64,000 bases of DNA from Caballeronia sordidicola (GTDB taxonomy: Bacteria > Pseudomonadota > Gammaproteobacteria > Burkholderiales > Burkholderiaceae), in contig NZ_FCOC02000006.1 of NCBI RefSeq assembly GCF_001544455.2, positions 186,001 through 250,000 on the forward strand. Reading direction: 5' to 3'. Below, piece after piece: positions 8,225 to 16,198 of this stretch. Each line of letters begins with the position of its first letter. The stretch's first letter is position 1. The translations under genes and the position numbers were made by a program. A model generated the notes under the pieces. That model was not told where the DNA came from and did not search any database. It saw only the letters and a program-made list of their open reading frames with translations.

Positions 8225-9102
8225 ATGAGGCAGATCAGGCGACGAATCGGCGAGTGGCTTCCACGCGAAGAGGATGTCGTCGCGCGCTTTCGCAAGGAAT
8301 TCGCAGCACATGCACGTAAGCGTGCGAACGCCGCGCAAACGAATAGTGCCGTTGCGGATCTGGCGGCGTTCATACGGGACGATCCCGTGGTACGCATGGA
8401 CTTTACCCGGGCAATCGGGCAGGCGCGTGAAGCGGGTTTCAAACTTGGCTATGCAGACATCGACGAGTTCATCGTCTTGCTCGATGCAATGTTGACCTAC
8501 GCCCCGCCCTTTAGCGAGTCCAGCCTGATCCATTGCCCGGTTAATGCATTGCTGGACTGGCCGATGGTCATGCCCTCTGGTTACGCGCTCTTTCGCGACC
8601 CGGCGTTCAATGCGCATCTAAAGCGCGTGTTGAACGTGTGGTCGGCATTTGTTAGCGGGCCCTATTCGCGTGAGCATTTGAACACTAGATCGCCTAATGG
8701 CTGGTTCAGTCACGAAGCGGACAGCAAGATCGGGCTGTCGCAGTTCTTATGTGATCCAGCCAAACCATACTGGGGATACGCGTCATGGAACCACTTCTTC
8801 ACGCGCGAGTTCAAGCCCGGCGCGCGGCCGGTGGCGCAGCCCGGCAATGACAAAGTCATCTTCAGCGCGTGCGAGGCATCGCCCTACAATATTCACGACA
8901 ACGTCAAGCTTCAAGATGCGTTCTGGATCAAATCGCAGCCGTATTCCCTAATCGAGACGAACTCGGATATTTCCAGTATGGCGGGTCGACTTATTGCCTG
9001 ATCTTCAAGTCTGGCGTGATCGAGAGCTTCGTTGTGCAACCGCCATTTCGCGACGACGCGCCGCCTCTGCGGGTCAATGCCCACTTATGTACTGCCAGGT
9101 GA
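8225..9102 (+). pseudogene. Phosphatidylserine decarboxylase-like (PsiD-type) gene with internal deletion and frameshift
   Basis: The first frame (8225-9001) gives 258 residues of a PSD-related protein of the PsiD type. It has a helical N-terminal domain, then the GYASWNHFFTREFKPGARP motif and EASPYNIHDNVKLQDAFWIKSQPYSL. After that the sequence becomes unrelated and stops. In another frame (about 8960-9102) the normal C-terminus appears: GYFQYGGSTYCLIF followed by the ending PPFRDDAPPLRVNAHL. The GGST stretch is the family's self-cleavage site that makes the pyruvoyl group. The roughly 100-150 residues that should lie between the two pieces are missing, so this looks like a deletion of one internal block with loss of frame. 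A GGAGG site remains at the start. It probably makes no active enzyme. Confidence 0.8.
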
Positions 9103-9263
9103 AAGATCTCGATCAAGCCCCGTGCCACCCGTTTCCAGAGTCACCATGAAGGAAAGGGCAGCTCTCATTTGCAATTGATCCAGTTCTCAGCCGTTGACTG
9201 GCGATAACAATGAGCACCAGAATGGAGATTACTTTCAGCACATTGCAAGGTCGGGAGACGCAA

Positions 9264-10649
9264 ATGGAAGCGACGTCAATGAATGAAGTCTTGCAAGAAG
9301 CCTCGCAACGATCTATCGCATACTTGCAGTCCGTCCGGCAGCGGCCGGTCACTGCCTCACTTCAGGCAATCGAACGTCTGGACGAATTGAAACATCCGCT
9401 TCCTCAAAGAGGCATGGATGCGTCGGAGATCGTGCGTCGCCTCGATGAAATAGGATCGCCAGCGACGGTCGCCACTACGGGCGGAAGATACTTTGGTCTG
9501 GTGATCGGCGGCGCATTACCCGTTACGGTCGCTGCAAACTGGCTTGCAACGGCATGGGATCAGAATGCCTGTTTTCGCTGGACCTCGCCGATTGCGGCGG
9601 TCCTTGAGGACGTGTCGCTGCAATGGCTGAGCGATCTGTTCGGGTTGGAAAGCGGCATTGCGGGAGCGTTTGTCAGTGGCGCCTCAATGGCGAACTTTAC
9701 CGCGCTGGCCTCCGCGCGCCACGCGCTTCTCTCTCGCCTGAACTGGGATGTGGAAGCGAAAGGACTCTACGGCGCCCCCGAACTGCGCGTGATCGTCAGC
9801 GACGAAGTTCATGTCACTATCTTGAAGGCACTCTCGCTGCTCGGCCTTGGACGCGAGCGCGTCATTCGGGTTCCCACTGACCGGCAGGGGCGAATCAAGA
9901 TCGATAGTCTGCCGGAGTTCGATGACCGTACGATTGTTTGCATCCAGGCAGGTAACGTGAACACGGGAGCCTTCGATCCCGCCGCCGAGGTTTGCCGCCG
10001 GGCGAGGGAGGCCGGAGCCTGGGTTCACGTCGATGGCGCCTTCGGGCTCTGGGCGCTTGCAAATCGTGATTTCGCGGCGCTGACTGCGGGCTTCGCTGAG
10101 GCCGATTCCTGGGCGACGGACGGCCATAAATGGCTCAACGTTCCCTATGACAGTGGCATTGTGCTTGTCCGAAAGGCCGCCGAACTCCGCGCGGCAATGT
10201 CGGCGAGCGCCGCGTACCTGGCTGAAGGTGTGGAAGGCGATCGCGAGCCCTCGCACTACACCCCCGAATCGTCAAGGCGGGCGCGCGGTGTCGAAATATG
10301 GGCCGCACTTCTGCACCTTGGAAGAGATGGCATCGCCGGTCTTGTCGAACATACGTGCCGCCATGCCCGAATGTTTTCTCAAAGCCTGGAGAAGCACGGG
10401 TTTGAAATTCTCAACGATGTCGTGCTTAACCAGGTGCTCGTGTCGTTCGGATCTCCTGAGGCAACCCGAGCCGTGATCAATCGTCTTCAGGCCGAAGGCG
10501 TTTGCTGGTTCGGCGGCACTGTGTGGCAGGGACGTCCGGCCATGCGTATCAGTGTCACGAGTTGGGCGACCACTGAAGCTGATGTGCGACTTAGTATCGA
10601 TGCAATAGTTCGGGCCGCTGAGCGACGGGAGGGTGGGACGTCCGCTTAG
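9264..10649 (+). CDS. PLP-dependent group II (aromatic-amino-acid type) decarboxylase family protein
   Basis: A fold-type I PLP enzyme of 461 residues from the chosen start (ATG at 9264 with GGGAG 6 nt upstream; ATGs further upstream have none). Visible features are the FVSGASMANFTAL cofactor-binding region, the HVDGAFGLWA strand containing the PLP-nitrogen-binding Asp, and the Schiff-base lysine in ATDGHKWLNVPYD. Length and order match bacterial pyridoxal-dependent decarboxylases acting on aromatic amino acids, glutamate or diaminobutyrate. The substrate is not resolvable. It lies directly after the broken PsiD-like decarboxylase gene. The PLP enzyme itself appears intact. Confidence 0.88.
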   Translation: MEATSMNEVLQEASQRSIAYLQSVRQRPVTASLQAIERLDELKHPLPQRGMDASEIVRRLDEIGSPATVATTGGRYFGLVIGGALPVTVAANWLATAWDQNACFRWTSPIAAVLEDVSLQWLSDLFGLESGIAGAFVSGASMANFTALASARHALLSRLNWDVEAKGLYGAPELRVIVSDEVHVTILKALSLLGLGRERVIRVPTDRQGRIKIDSLPEFDDRTIVCIQAGNVNTGAFDPAAEVCRRAREAGAWVHVDGAFGLWALANRDFAALTAGFAEADSWATDGHKWLNVPYDSGIVLVRKAAELRAAMSASAAYLAEGVEGDREPSHYTPESSRRARGVEIWAALLHLGRDGIAGLVEHTCRHARMFSQSLEKHGFEILNDVVLNQVLVSFGSPEATRAVINRLQAEGVCWFGGTVWQGRPAMRISVTSWATTEADVRLSIDAIVRAAERREGGTSA

Positions 10650-10836
10650 TTTCAACGGAGCGCGTTTGCCGGTTGCACTCGAGTTGGACGCAAAGTTCTC
10701 AGCGCACGCGATTTTGCGTCAGAATTCCGAATTCCGATCTTTCCCCGGATGAGCGTGAGGATGGGCTCGTAGTGGTGCAACATGGGTTCGCGGTGAACGA
10801 GCAGAGCGCGCAACTCGCGGACTCAACCGGTGGTGT

Positions 10837-11616
10837 TTAAACAATCCACGCCGGTGCGTGGGGCAACGTGGCACTCTGCGCCGTGTCGTGGTTGACCCAG
10901 ATCCTGGCTCCTTCCTTGTGCGCCAGTTGCTCGATCCTATGCATCGAAGAAAGAGACGCTTCCCGATCGGCATTCATGGCGGGAACGCGACGATGCTTCA
11001 GGTTGCAACAGTTGTGTGCCACGTCGCCGCTAAGAATGACAGGGCCGGTTTGTGGAAGTCTCACGAGCAACGAATTATGTCCCGCCGTGTGTCCAGGTGT
11101 ATAGATCACGCGAATTGCACCGTCATCGAAGACGTCGCAATCGCCTTGTATGACTTCGACCTCGTTATTGCGCATGGTCGAATATAGCTCAGGCAGATAG
11201 CCAAACCTGTCTGGGTTTGAGCCGAACATGGCGTCGTGTTCCGCTTGCTGGACGATCCATTTGGCGTTTCTGAATAGGCCGGAGTTTCCAATGTGATCGT
11301 AATGAGCGTGCGAAAACATCACGATGTCCACGTCGTCGGGCGAGACGCCGATCGCTTCGAACTGCGAAGCGACAGTGCGGACTACCATGCCCCGGATACC
11401 ATGCGCGATGATCTTTCCGCCCGGCTCCGAATATAAATAGTCTGGAGTACCCGTGTCCCACATCAGCCATTTATTTCTGTGGCGGATCAGATAGGCGTTA
11501 CAACTGAGGGTCATGGGAACCCCGACATTCATGCCCGGCGAATAGATGGAGCCGTCTTCAACGCGGGCAATCCCTCCATCCAGTATGCACAGTTTCTCAA
11601 CGGTCGATTCGTGCAT
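10837..11616 (-). CDS. Metallo-beta-lactamase fold lactonase, AHL-lactonase (AiiA)-like
   Basis: A 259-residue hydrolase. The dinuclear zinc motif HAHYDH is present at about residue 102. Later metal ligands follow in order: HTAGH, the Asp in LSGDVAH, and a His near WVNHD. The substrate-side start DGGIARVEDGSIYSPG and the length fit the N-acyl-homoserine-lactone lactonase family. Such enzymes open the lactone ring of quorum-sensing signals or other lactones in the cytoplasm. I start at 11616, where GGAGG sits upstream of ATG; the frame is open further upstream but enters the neighbouring gene. It is 26 bp after a membrane-protein gene on the same strand and likely co-transcribed. Confidence 0.88.
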   Translation of the reverse strand: MHESTVEKLCILDGGIARVEDGSIYSPGMNVGVPMTLSCNAYLIRHRNKWLMWDTGTPDYLYSEPGGKIIAHGIRGMVVRTVASQFEAIGVSPDDVDIVMFSHAHYDHIGNSGLFRNAKWIVQQAEHDAMFGSNPDRFGYLPELYSTMRNNEVEVIQGDCDVFDDGAIRVIYTPGHTAGHNSLLVRLPQTGPVILSGDVAHNCCNLKHRRVPAMNADREASLSSMHRIEQLAHKEGARIWVNHDTAQSATLPHAPAWIV

Positions 11617-11642
11617 GGCAATCCTCCGTTTTAATCGGCGGT

Positions 11643-12218
11643 TCAAGCTGCCTTGCGCCGCAATCGGCTCACCGACAGCCATAACGCTGAAACCAGAAAA
11701 TAGATGGCGCCCACCGCAGCATAGCCGGCAACTCTTCCGATAGCTGGAGACATTGATGTCTGAGCTTGTACGATGAAAAATGCCCCTGCAAGCCCGGATT
11801 GGGCACCGCTCAATATCATTGCCCATTGTGCGCCGAAGCGCTTCCACCGGCTTGCGGCGGTGCCGAGTTGAAGCAGCCCGGAAAGTATGGCCCAAGCGCC
11901 AAATGTCGCAAGTACCCAGTTCATGCCCGTTCTCAAAGACACAACAACTGCGACGGTCGTTATGACACTGATGGCGACGTTGATTGCCTGAATTCGGGCT
12001 TTGGCCAGCCCGCCGCTGCGCGACATGTCGATGTAATTGGCAAACGCATCCCAGGCGGGATACGCAATAAGCAGAACCGTTGCGATCGCAGGGGAATGCA
12101 GCCCGACAGAAAAAGCAATTGCAACCCATACGGCGGAAAACGCGGCGCGAACAAAATAATACTGCGTGAGCCAACGCTCTTCGCGAGCGCGGCTGCTATC
12201 AGCGTAAAGATCAGTCAT
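11643..12218 (-). CDS. DUF308/HdeD-like six-helix membrane protein
   Basis: A 191-residue integral membrane protein with about six hydrophobic segments separated by short polar loops. Segments such as SGLLQLGTAASRWKRFGAQW and GYAAVGAIYFLVSALW recall the HdeD/DUF308 family. HdeD is linked to acid resistance in enterics; the function here is unknown. It is the first gene of a likely two-gene operon with the lactonase-like gene, 26 bp upstream of it. Confidence 0.72.
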   Translation of the reverse strand: MTDLYADSSRAREERWLTQYYFVRAAFSAVWVAIAFSVGLHSPAIATVLLIAYPAWDAFANYIDMSRSGGLAKARIQAINVAISVITTVAVVVSLRTGMNWVLATFGAWAILSGLLQLGTAASRWKRFGAQWAMILSGAQSGLAGAFFIVQAQTSMSPAIGRVAGYAAVGAIYFLVSALWLSVSRLRRKAA

Positions 12219-12276
12219 GAAAACTCCTTCTCGATTTTAGCTATCTCACGTATGGATAGATCCTTGGCTGTAGTGC

Positions 12277-12891
12277 TCACATGGGCGGCACTACGCCATT
12301 CTTTTCGACAACGACGAAATTGCCGTCATAAGATCCGTTTTTTCCATGCGTTGCCACGACGAATACCTGCTTGCCTGTGCTCAGGTCATCGCGGGTTGCA
12401 GGAATGAGCGTGACGATCGGGGCATTGGCCGGGATCGCGATGGTGTTGCTGCCGCCCTTGTACGAGAGGGTCAGGTTTCGGCCGTTGGTGCCTTGCACAA
12501 CGGTGTCAACGTTGGCATTGGTCATCGAACTGTTCGCGCCGAGATCCCATGCATAGTGTCCTTCACCCGTACCGCGCGCGGCTTCGGGGAACACGAGAAC
12601 CTCTTTCGCAACCAGCTTGCCGTCCGGACCGGGTATCGCCGCAGCGCCGACGTAAGTGCCCGGCTTGATATCCGAAAGCTGCACAGGCTTCACCGCGTTC
12701 AGGTGCGTCGTATCCTTCATCTGGATGGTGACGGTCTCGCCGCTGCGACGGTGTACCTGCAAGGTGCTGCCAGAGAAAGATTCGATTGCGCCGCGGATCC
12801 GCTCGGGCTTATCGGTAGAAGATTGTGCAAATGATGTTCCGGCGAGCGTCAGTGCCAGCGAGGAAATGGCGAGTTTCAGGCGAATAGACAT
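12277..12891 (-). CDS. Secreted DUF5666-type OB-fold protein
   Basis: A 204-residue protein with a Sec signal peptide (MSIRLKLAISSLALTLAGTSFAQ, cleavage after SFAQ or just before). The mature part begins with RIRGAIESFSGSTLQVHRRSGETVTIQM, the beta-strand pattern of DUF5666 domains. It includes the phrase DIKPGTYVGAAAIPGPDGKLVA, which recurs in this family. Two related beta-rich halves are visible (30-105 and 125-200). Expected in the periplasm; function unknown. It ends 58 bp before the DUF308 gene on the same strand, so a three-gene unit is possible. Confidence 0.78.
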   Translation of the reverse strand: MSIRLKLAISSLALTLAGTSFAQSSTDKPERIRGAIESFSGSTLQVHRRSGETVTIQMKDTTHLNAVKPVQLSDIKPGTYVGAAAIPGPDGKLVAKEVLVFPEAARGTGEGHYAWDLGANSSMTNANVDTVVQGTNGRNLTLSYKGGSNTIAIPANAPIVTLIPATRDDLSTGKQVFVVATHGKNGSYDGNFVVVEKNGVVPPM

Positions 12892-13395
12892 GAATGCTCC
12901 GTATGTTCTTTAGCGGTTGAAGATTGCGGTTACGAAATGGCCGATATGAATGAGGCACCAACGGCAGCGAGCGGCAAAGCGTGCTCCGCAATACCAGAGC
13001 AGCTTCCGCTGATGCTGTATCTAAAAACGGCGAAAACCCGGCGTCGTGCTGCAGTTTCGACAGGGCTTGCATCGGTGGTCAGGATCGCATTCGGGTCATT
13101 CCGGCGCTATCGGTCAAATGACCGACCCCAGGTTAGAAATGCGTTTTGTGCGGATGGTTTCTAATCGGGGCGTGAGCATGGAGCGACCACTGACGGTTCA
13201 CCGCGCACTGGATGGAGGGTGACGAGTCTTGCGCGAGCAGTTGGTCTGAACGCCTTCACAGGCGATACCCAAGGCCGCCTTGAATAGGCCGAGCCGCCCG
13301 AAACATCGGGCACTGGCTGCGAGGTTGATCGGTAGAAACAGAAAGAATGAAGATTGCGCGAGGCGTTTATCACGTCCGCCTCGCCCGCCGATCAA
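12892..13395. other. Non-coding gap, no gene recognised
   Basis: A 504-bp stretch between the DUF5666 gene and the GntR gene, which runs towards it. Only short unconvincing frames are present. A small inverted repeat, CGGTCA-AA-TGACCG, lies at 13111-13124. Nothing else stands out. Confidence 0.45.
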
Positions 13396-14091
13396 CTACC
13401 TCAGCGCGCCCGGTTGCGCGGTCTCGAACAGTCCGCGCACTGCATTGAGATACGTGTCGAGCGACGGGCCGATATGACTTCGGCATAACGTCACGAGACT
13501 CTCGCGGCTGCCGCTTTCGATTGCGCGGATCATGGCCCAATGTTCATCGCGGGCATTCATCAGATGCGGCTGGCTCGCGGACGTATAAAACCGCGCACCG
13601 TGCACCTTCTGCGCCGAACTGCGGATCATCTCCGCGAGATACGGATTGCCGCACGCCGAGAAAAGGCAATCGTGGAACGCCATGTTCGCGTGAAATGCAG
13701 CGCGATAGTCCTTCGCTTCCACCGCCCGCGTATGTTCGGTCTGGATCCGCGTCAGTTCCGCCACGAACTCCGGCGAGCCGGGCAGGGGAATCTGTTGCGC
13801 GGCGAGCATCTCGAGCGCTTCGCGCACCGAATAAATCTGGCGGATTTCTTCGGGACTGAGAAGGCGCACCGTCGCGCCTTTGTTGGCGATGTGCTCGACG
13901 AGCCCCATGCGTTCGAGTTCGAAGATGGCTTCGCGGATCACGTGCTTCTTGCAATCGAACTGGGCGCTCAGCTTTTCCTCCAGAAGGCGCTGGCGCGGCA
14001 TTAGCCAGCCAAGCACGATCTGCTCCTCGAGCGCTTTCACGATCTCTTGAACCTGATTAGTCGATGGTTTTCGAGTGGTCGTGTCTGTCAT
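13396..14091 (-). CDS. GntR-family transcriptional regulator, FCD subfamily
   Basis: A 231-residue regulator. The N-terminal winged helix-turn-helix (about 12-80) has LEEQIVLGWLMPRQRLLEE, the KKHVIREAIFELERMGLVE recognition region and a wing. The C-terminal FCD domain (90-220) carries the metal/ligand histidine positions in NMAFHDCLF and DEHW. FCD regulators sense organic acids or sugar acids and usually repress a neighbouring catabolic operon. The divergent operon starting at 14375 fits that role, with a palindromic candidate operator between them. Confidence 0.93.
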   Translation of the reverse strand: MTDTTTRKPSTNQVQEIVKALEEQIVLGWLMPRQRLLEEKLSAQFDCKKHVIREAIFELERMGLVEHIANKGATVRLLSPEEIRQIYSVREALEMLAAQQIPLPGSPEFVAELTRIQTEHTRAVEAKDYRAAFHANMAFHDCLFSACGNPYLAEMIRSSAQKVHGARFYTSASQPHLMNARDEHWAMIRAIESGSRESLVTLCRSHIGPSLDTYLNAVRGLFETAQPGALR

Positions 14092-14209
14092 CTAAAACCT
14101 GTATTTCGTTGAGGAGGATTGAAAAGCATCTACGTTCGATGCCCGTAATTCTAGCCGCGAGCGTTTTTCTGTAAAGCAAACGTTATCTCTTGGCACGGGT
14201 GAATTATAC

Positions 14210-14227
14210 GTCAACAAGATCATTGAC
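14210..14227. promoter_or_regulatory. Candidate GntR operator overlapping a -35 box
   Basis: GTCAA (14210-14214) and TTGAC (14223-14227) form an inverted repeat with an 8-bp spacer in the divergent gap between gntR and the catabolic operon. The right arm is part of TTGACA (14223-14228), a consensus -35 box reading toward the operon. The matching -10 (GAGACT at 14246) is poor. Binding here would block that promoter. Confidence 0.4.
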
Positions 14228-14374
14228 AATCTCGTCAAAGAAAACGAGACTTGTCGCGTCGAACCAATTTGCAGGGCATTCAGAGCGCGCTTCGCGCTTT
14301 TCCCGGTTCGTCACACCCCGTCCGGCCACGCGCCAGCGCGGGATCATTGCTCACACAAGAATGGAGACAGACGC

Positions 14375-15133
14375 GTGAAACAGCGGCTGAGCGGCAAGCG
14401 CATCGTCATTACGGGCGCGGTCAACAACATCGGGAAAGCGGCGGTCGACGCCTTCCTTTCAGAAGGTGCAAAGGTCGTGATTGGCGATATCGACGCCGAA
14501 CGGGGCGCCCCCGTTGCGGCTGAACTCGGCGCGAACGTGCGGTTCCTTGCGGTGGATGTGTCCCGCGAGGAAAGCGTCGCGAATTTCATCAACGAAGGCG
14601 CTGCGTGGCTCGGCGGCCTCGACGTACTGGCGCAAAACGCCGGCGTGATGACGTCCGGCGACATTACGGCGCTCGATGCCGCCGCATTCGATCGCGTCTT
14701 CGCCGTGAACGTGCGCGGGCTTTTTTTCGGCGCGAAATACGCGGTGCCGCATCTGCGCCGAGCGGGCGGCGGCTCGATCATCAATACTGCGTCGCTTGCC
14801 GGCAAACGCGGCCAGCCAGGGCTCACTGTGTATTCGGCGTCCAAGGGCGCGGTCATTGCATTCGGCACCACGCTCGCGCTGGAACTGGCCGCATCGAATA
14901 TTCGCGTGAATACCATCTGCCCCGGCTGGGTCGACACCGCGTTCAATGACCCGATCGTCGGATTCATGGGCGGGCGCGCCACGCAGGACGACAAGGTTTC
15001 GACCTTCGTGCCGCTTGGCCGTCAGGGCAAGCCTGCCGAAATCGCGCCGCTCTTTGTTTTCCTTGCCTCCGACGAATCCTCGTATGTCAATGCTCAGGCG
15101 CTGCTTGCGGATGGAGGTGCGTTCAACTCGTAA
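14375..15133 (+). CDS. SDR-family dehydrogenase of the sugar/sugar-acid operon
   Basis: A 252-residue classical SDR. Cofactor motif TGAVNNIG (13-20, an unusual version of TGxxxGIG with Asn for Gly), NAG motif in LAQNAGVMTSG, catalytic Ser in NTASLAG, YSASKG (Tyr and Lys) and the PGWVDT segment. The C-terminus (SDESSYVNAQALLADGG) is typical of SDRs. It is the first gene of an operon with an ABC importer, MFS carrier, lactonase-like amidohydrolase and IlvD/Edd dehydratase. The likely role is therefore oxidation of an imported sugar to a lactone with NAD(P). This is inferred from context; the enzyme could also act on a keto-acid intermediate. Confidence 0.88.
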   Translation: MKQRLSGKRIVITGAVNNIGKAAVDAFLSEGAKVVIGDIDAERGAPVAAELGANVRFLAVDVSREESVANFINEGAAWLGGLDVLAQNAGVMTSGDITALDAAAFDRVFAVNVRGLFFGAKYAVPHLRRAGGGSIINTASLAGKRGQPGLTVYSASKGAVIAFGTTLALELAASNIRVNTICPGWVDTAFNDPIVGFMGGRATQDDKVSTFVPLGRQGKPAEIAPLFVFLASDESSYVNAQALLADGGAFNS

Positions 15134-15209
15134 GGAAACCGAAGCGTTATTTCAGCCTGGTTCAACCGCCCCGAAGTTTCTCAGGAATTCGTCGAAAACA
15201 ACATATGTT

Positions 15210-15226
15210 TCCCTCGCAAAGAGGGA
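15210..15226 (+). repeat. Intercistronic stem-loop before the binding-protein gene
   Basis: TCCCTC (15210-15215) pairs with GAGGGA (15221-15226) across a GCAAA loop, 15 nt upstream of the binding-protein start. A 10-bp palindrome AACATATGTT sits just before it (15200-15209). Such stem-loops often stabilise or process mRNA so that the binding protein is made in excess. Confidence 0.4.
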
Positions 15227-15241
15227 TGACAGGAGATAGTC

Positions 15242-16198
15242 ATGTCCCGAAAGTGGTCCGTGGCCGCGCTGAGCGCAGCCTTGTTGGTGTCAGCGGTTTC
15301 GACAGCGCATGCCGCCGATAAAAAACACCTCTATTTCGTCGCCAATGGCGCGGTGGATTTCTGGAAGCTGGCCGAAGCCGGCATGCGCAAAGCCCAGTCC
15401 GAATTGCCGAACTACACGCTGGAAATGAAGTATCCGGAACAGTCGTCGGCGGCGGTTCAGAACCGCTTGCTGGACGACCTCGTTGCCAACGGCGCGGCCG
15501 GCATCATCCTGAGTTCGGTGGACCCCAAGACCCAGACCGACGAATTGAACAAGGTCGCCGGCCAGACGCTGCTCGCCACGACCGATGGCGATGCGCCCGA
15601 CACCAAGCGCGCGTTTTATCTGGGATCGAGTAATTTCGATGCAGGCAAGCAGGCCGCGCAAATCCTCATGAAGGCCATGCCGAACGGTGGCAAGTGTGTG
15701 GCGTTTGCGGGCTTGCCGGGCGCCGACCTGGCCGTGCAGCGCATCAAGGGAATGAAGGAAGGCTTGCAGAATACGAAGATCACTATCGACAGCGTGCGCT
15801 CTGACGAAATGGATCAGGCGCGCGCGCAAAGCAACGCCGCCGACATTCTGACTGCGCGCAAGGACGTCAACTGCATGATCGGTATTTTTGCGTACAACAC
15901 GCCGCAGATCGAACTGGCGTTGCAGCAATCCGGCCGCGCGGGTCAGGTGACGGTGGTCGGCTTCGACAATGACCAGGGAACGCTCAACGGCATCAAGCAG
16001 GGCGTGGTGGCGGGAACCGTGGTGCAGCAGCCGTATCAATGGGGCTACCTCGGCATGAAGTACATGGCGCGTTACGTGGAAGGCGACAAGTCGTTCATTC
16101 CCAAGGGTCACAAGATCATCGTGCCGACGCAGATCATCGATAAATCGAATGTCGATGCTTTCATTGCCCAGGTCAAGACGTGGATGGCGAAGAAGTGA
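15242..16198 (+). CDS. Periplasmic sugar-binding protein of a ribose-type ABC importer
   Basis: A 318-residue type I periplasmic binding protein (Peripla_BP_4, RbsB family). The Sec signal peptide is residues 1-24, ending STAHA-AD. The mature chain has the two-lobe pattern: FVANGAVDFWKLAEAGM at the first strand-helix, LGSSNFDAGKQAA and VVGFDNDQGTLNGI near the hinge and second lobe. AGGAG lies upstream. It feeds the ATPase and permease encoded immediately downstream. The ligand is not readable from sequence; the neighbouring enzymes suggest a sugar handled by an oxidative route. Confidence 0.93.
   Translation: MSRKWSVAALSAALLVSAVSTAHAADKKHLYFVANGAVDFWKLAEAGMRKAQSELPNYTLEMKYPEQSSAAVQNRLLDDLVANGAAGIILSSVDPKTQTDELNKVAGQTLLATTDGDAPDTKRAFYLGSSNFDAGKQAAQILMKAMPNGGKCVAFAGLPGADLAVQRIKGMKEGLQNTKITIDSVRSDEMDQARAQSNAADILTARKDVNCMIGIFAYNTPQIELALQQSGRAGQVTVVGFDNDQGTLNGIKQGVVAGTVVQQPYQWGYLGMKYMARYVEGDKSFIPKGHKIIVPTQIIDKSNVDAFIAQVKTWMAKK

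Noticed and set aside
10719..10973. Short minus-strand frame near the lactonase 3' end
   Set aside because: Overlaps the lactonase coding sequence in another frame; no independent evidence.
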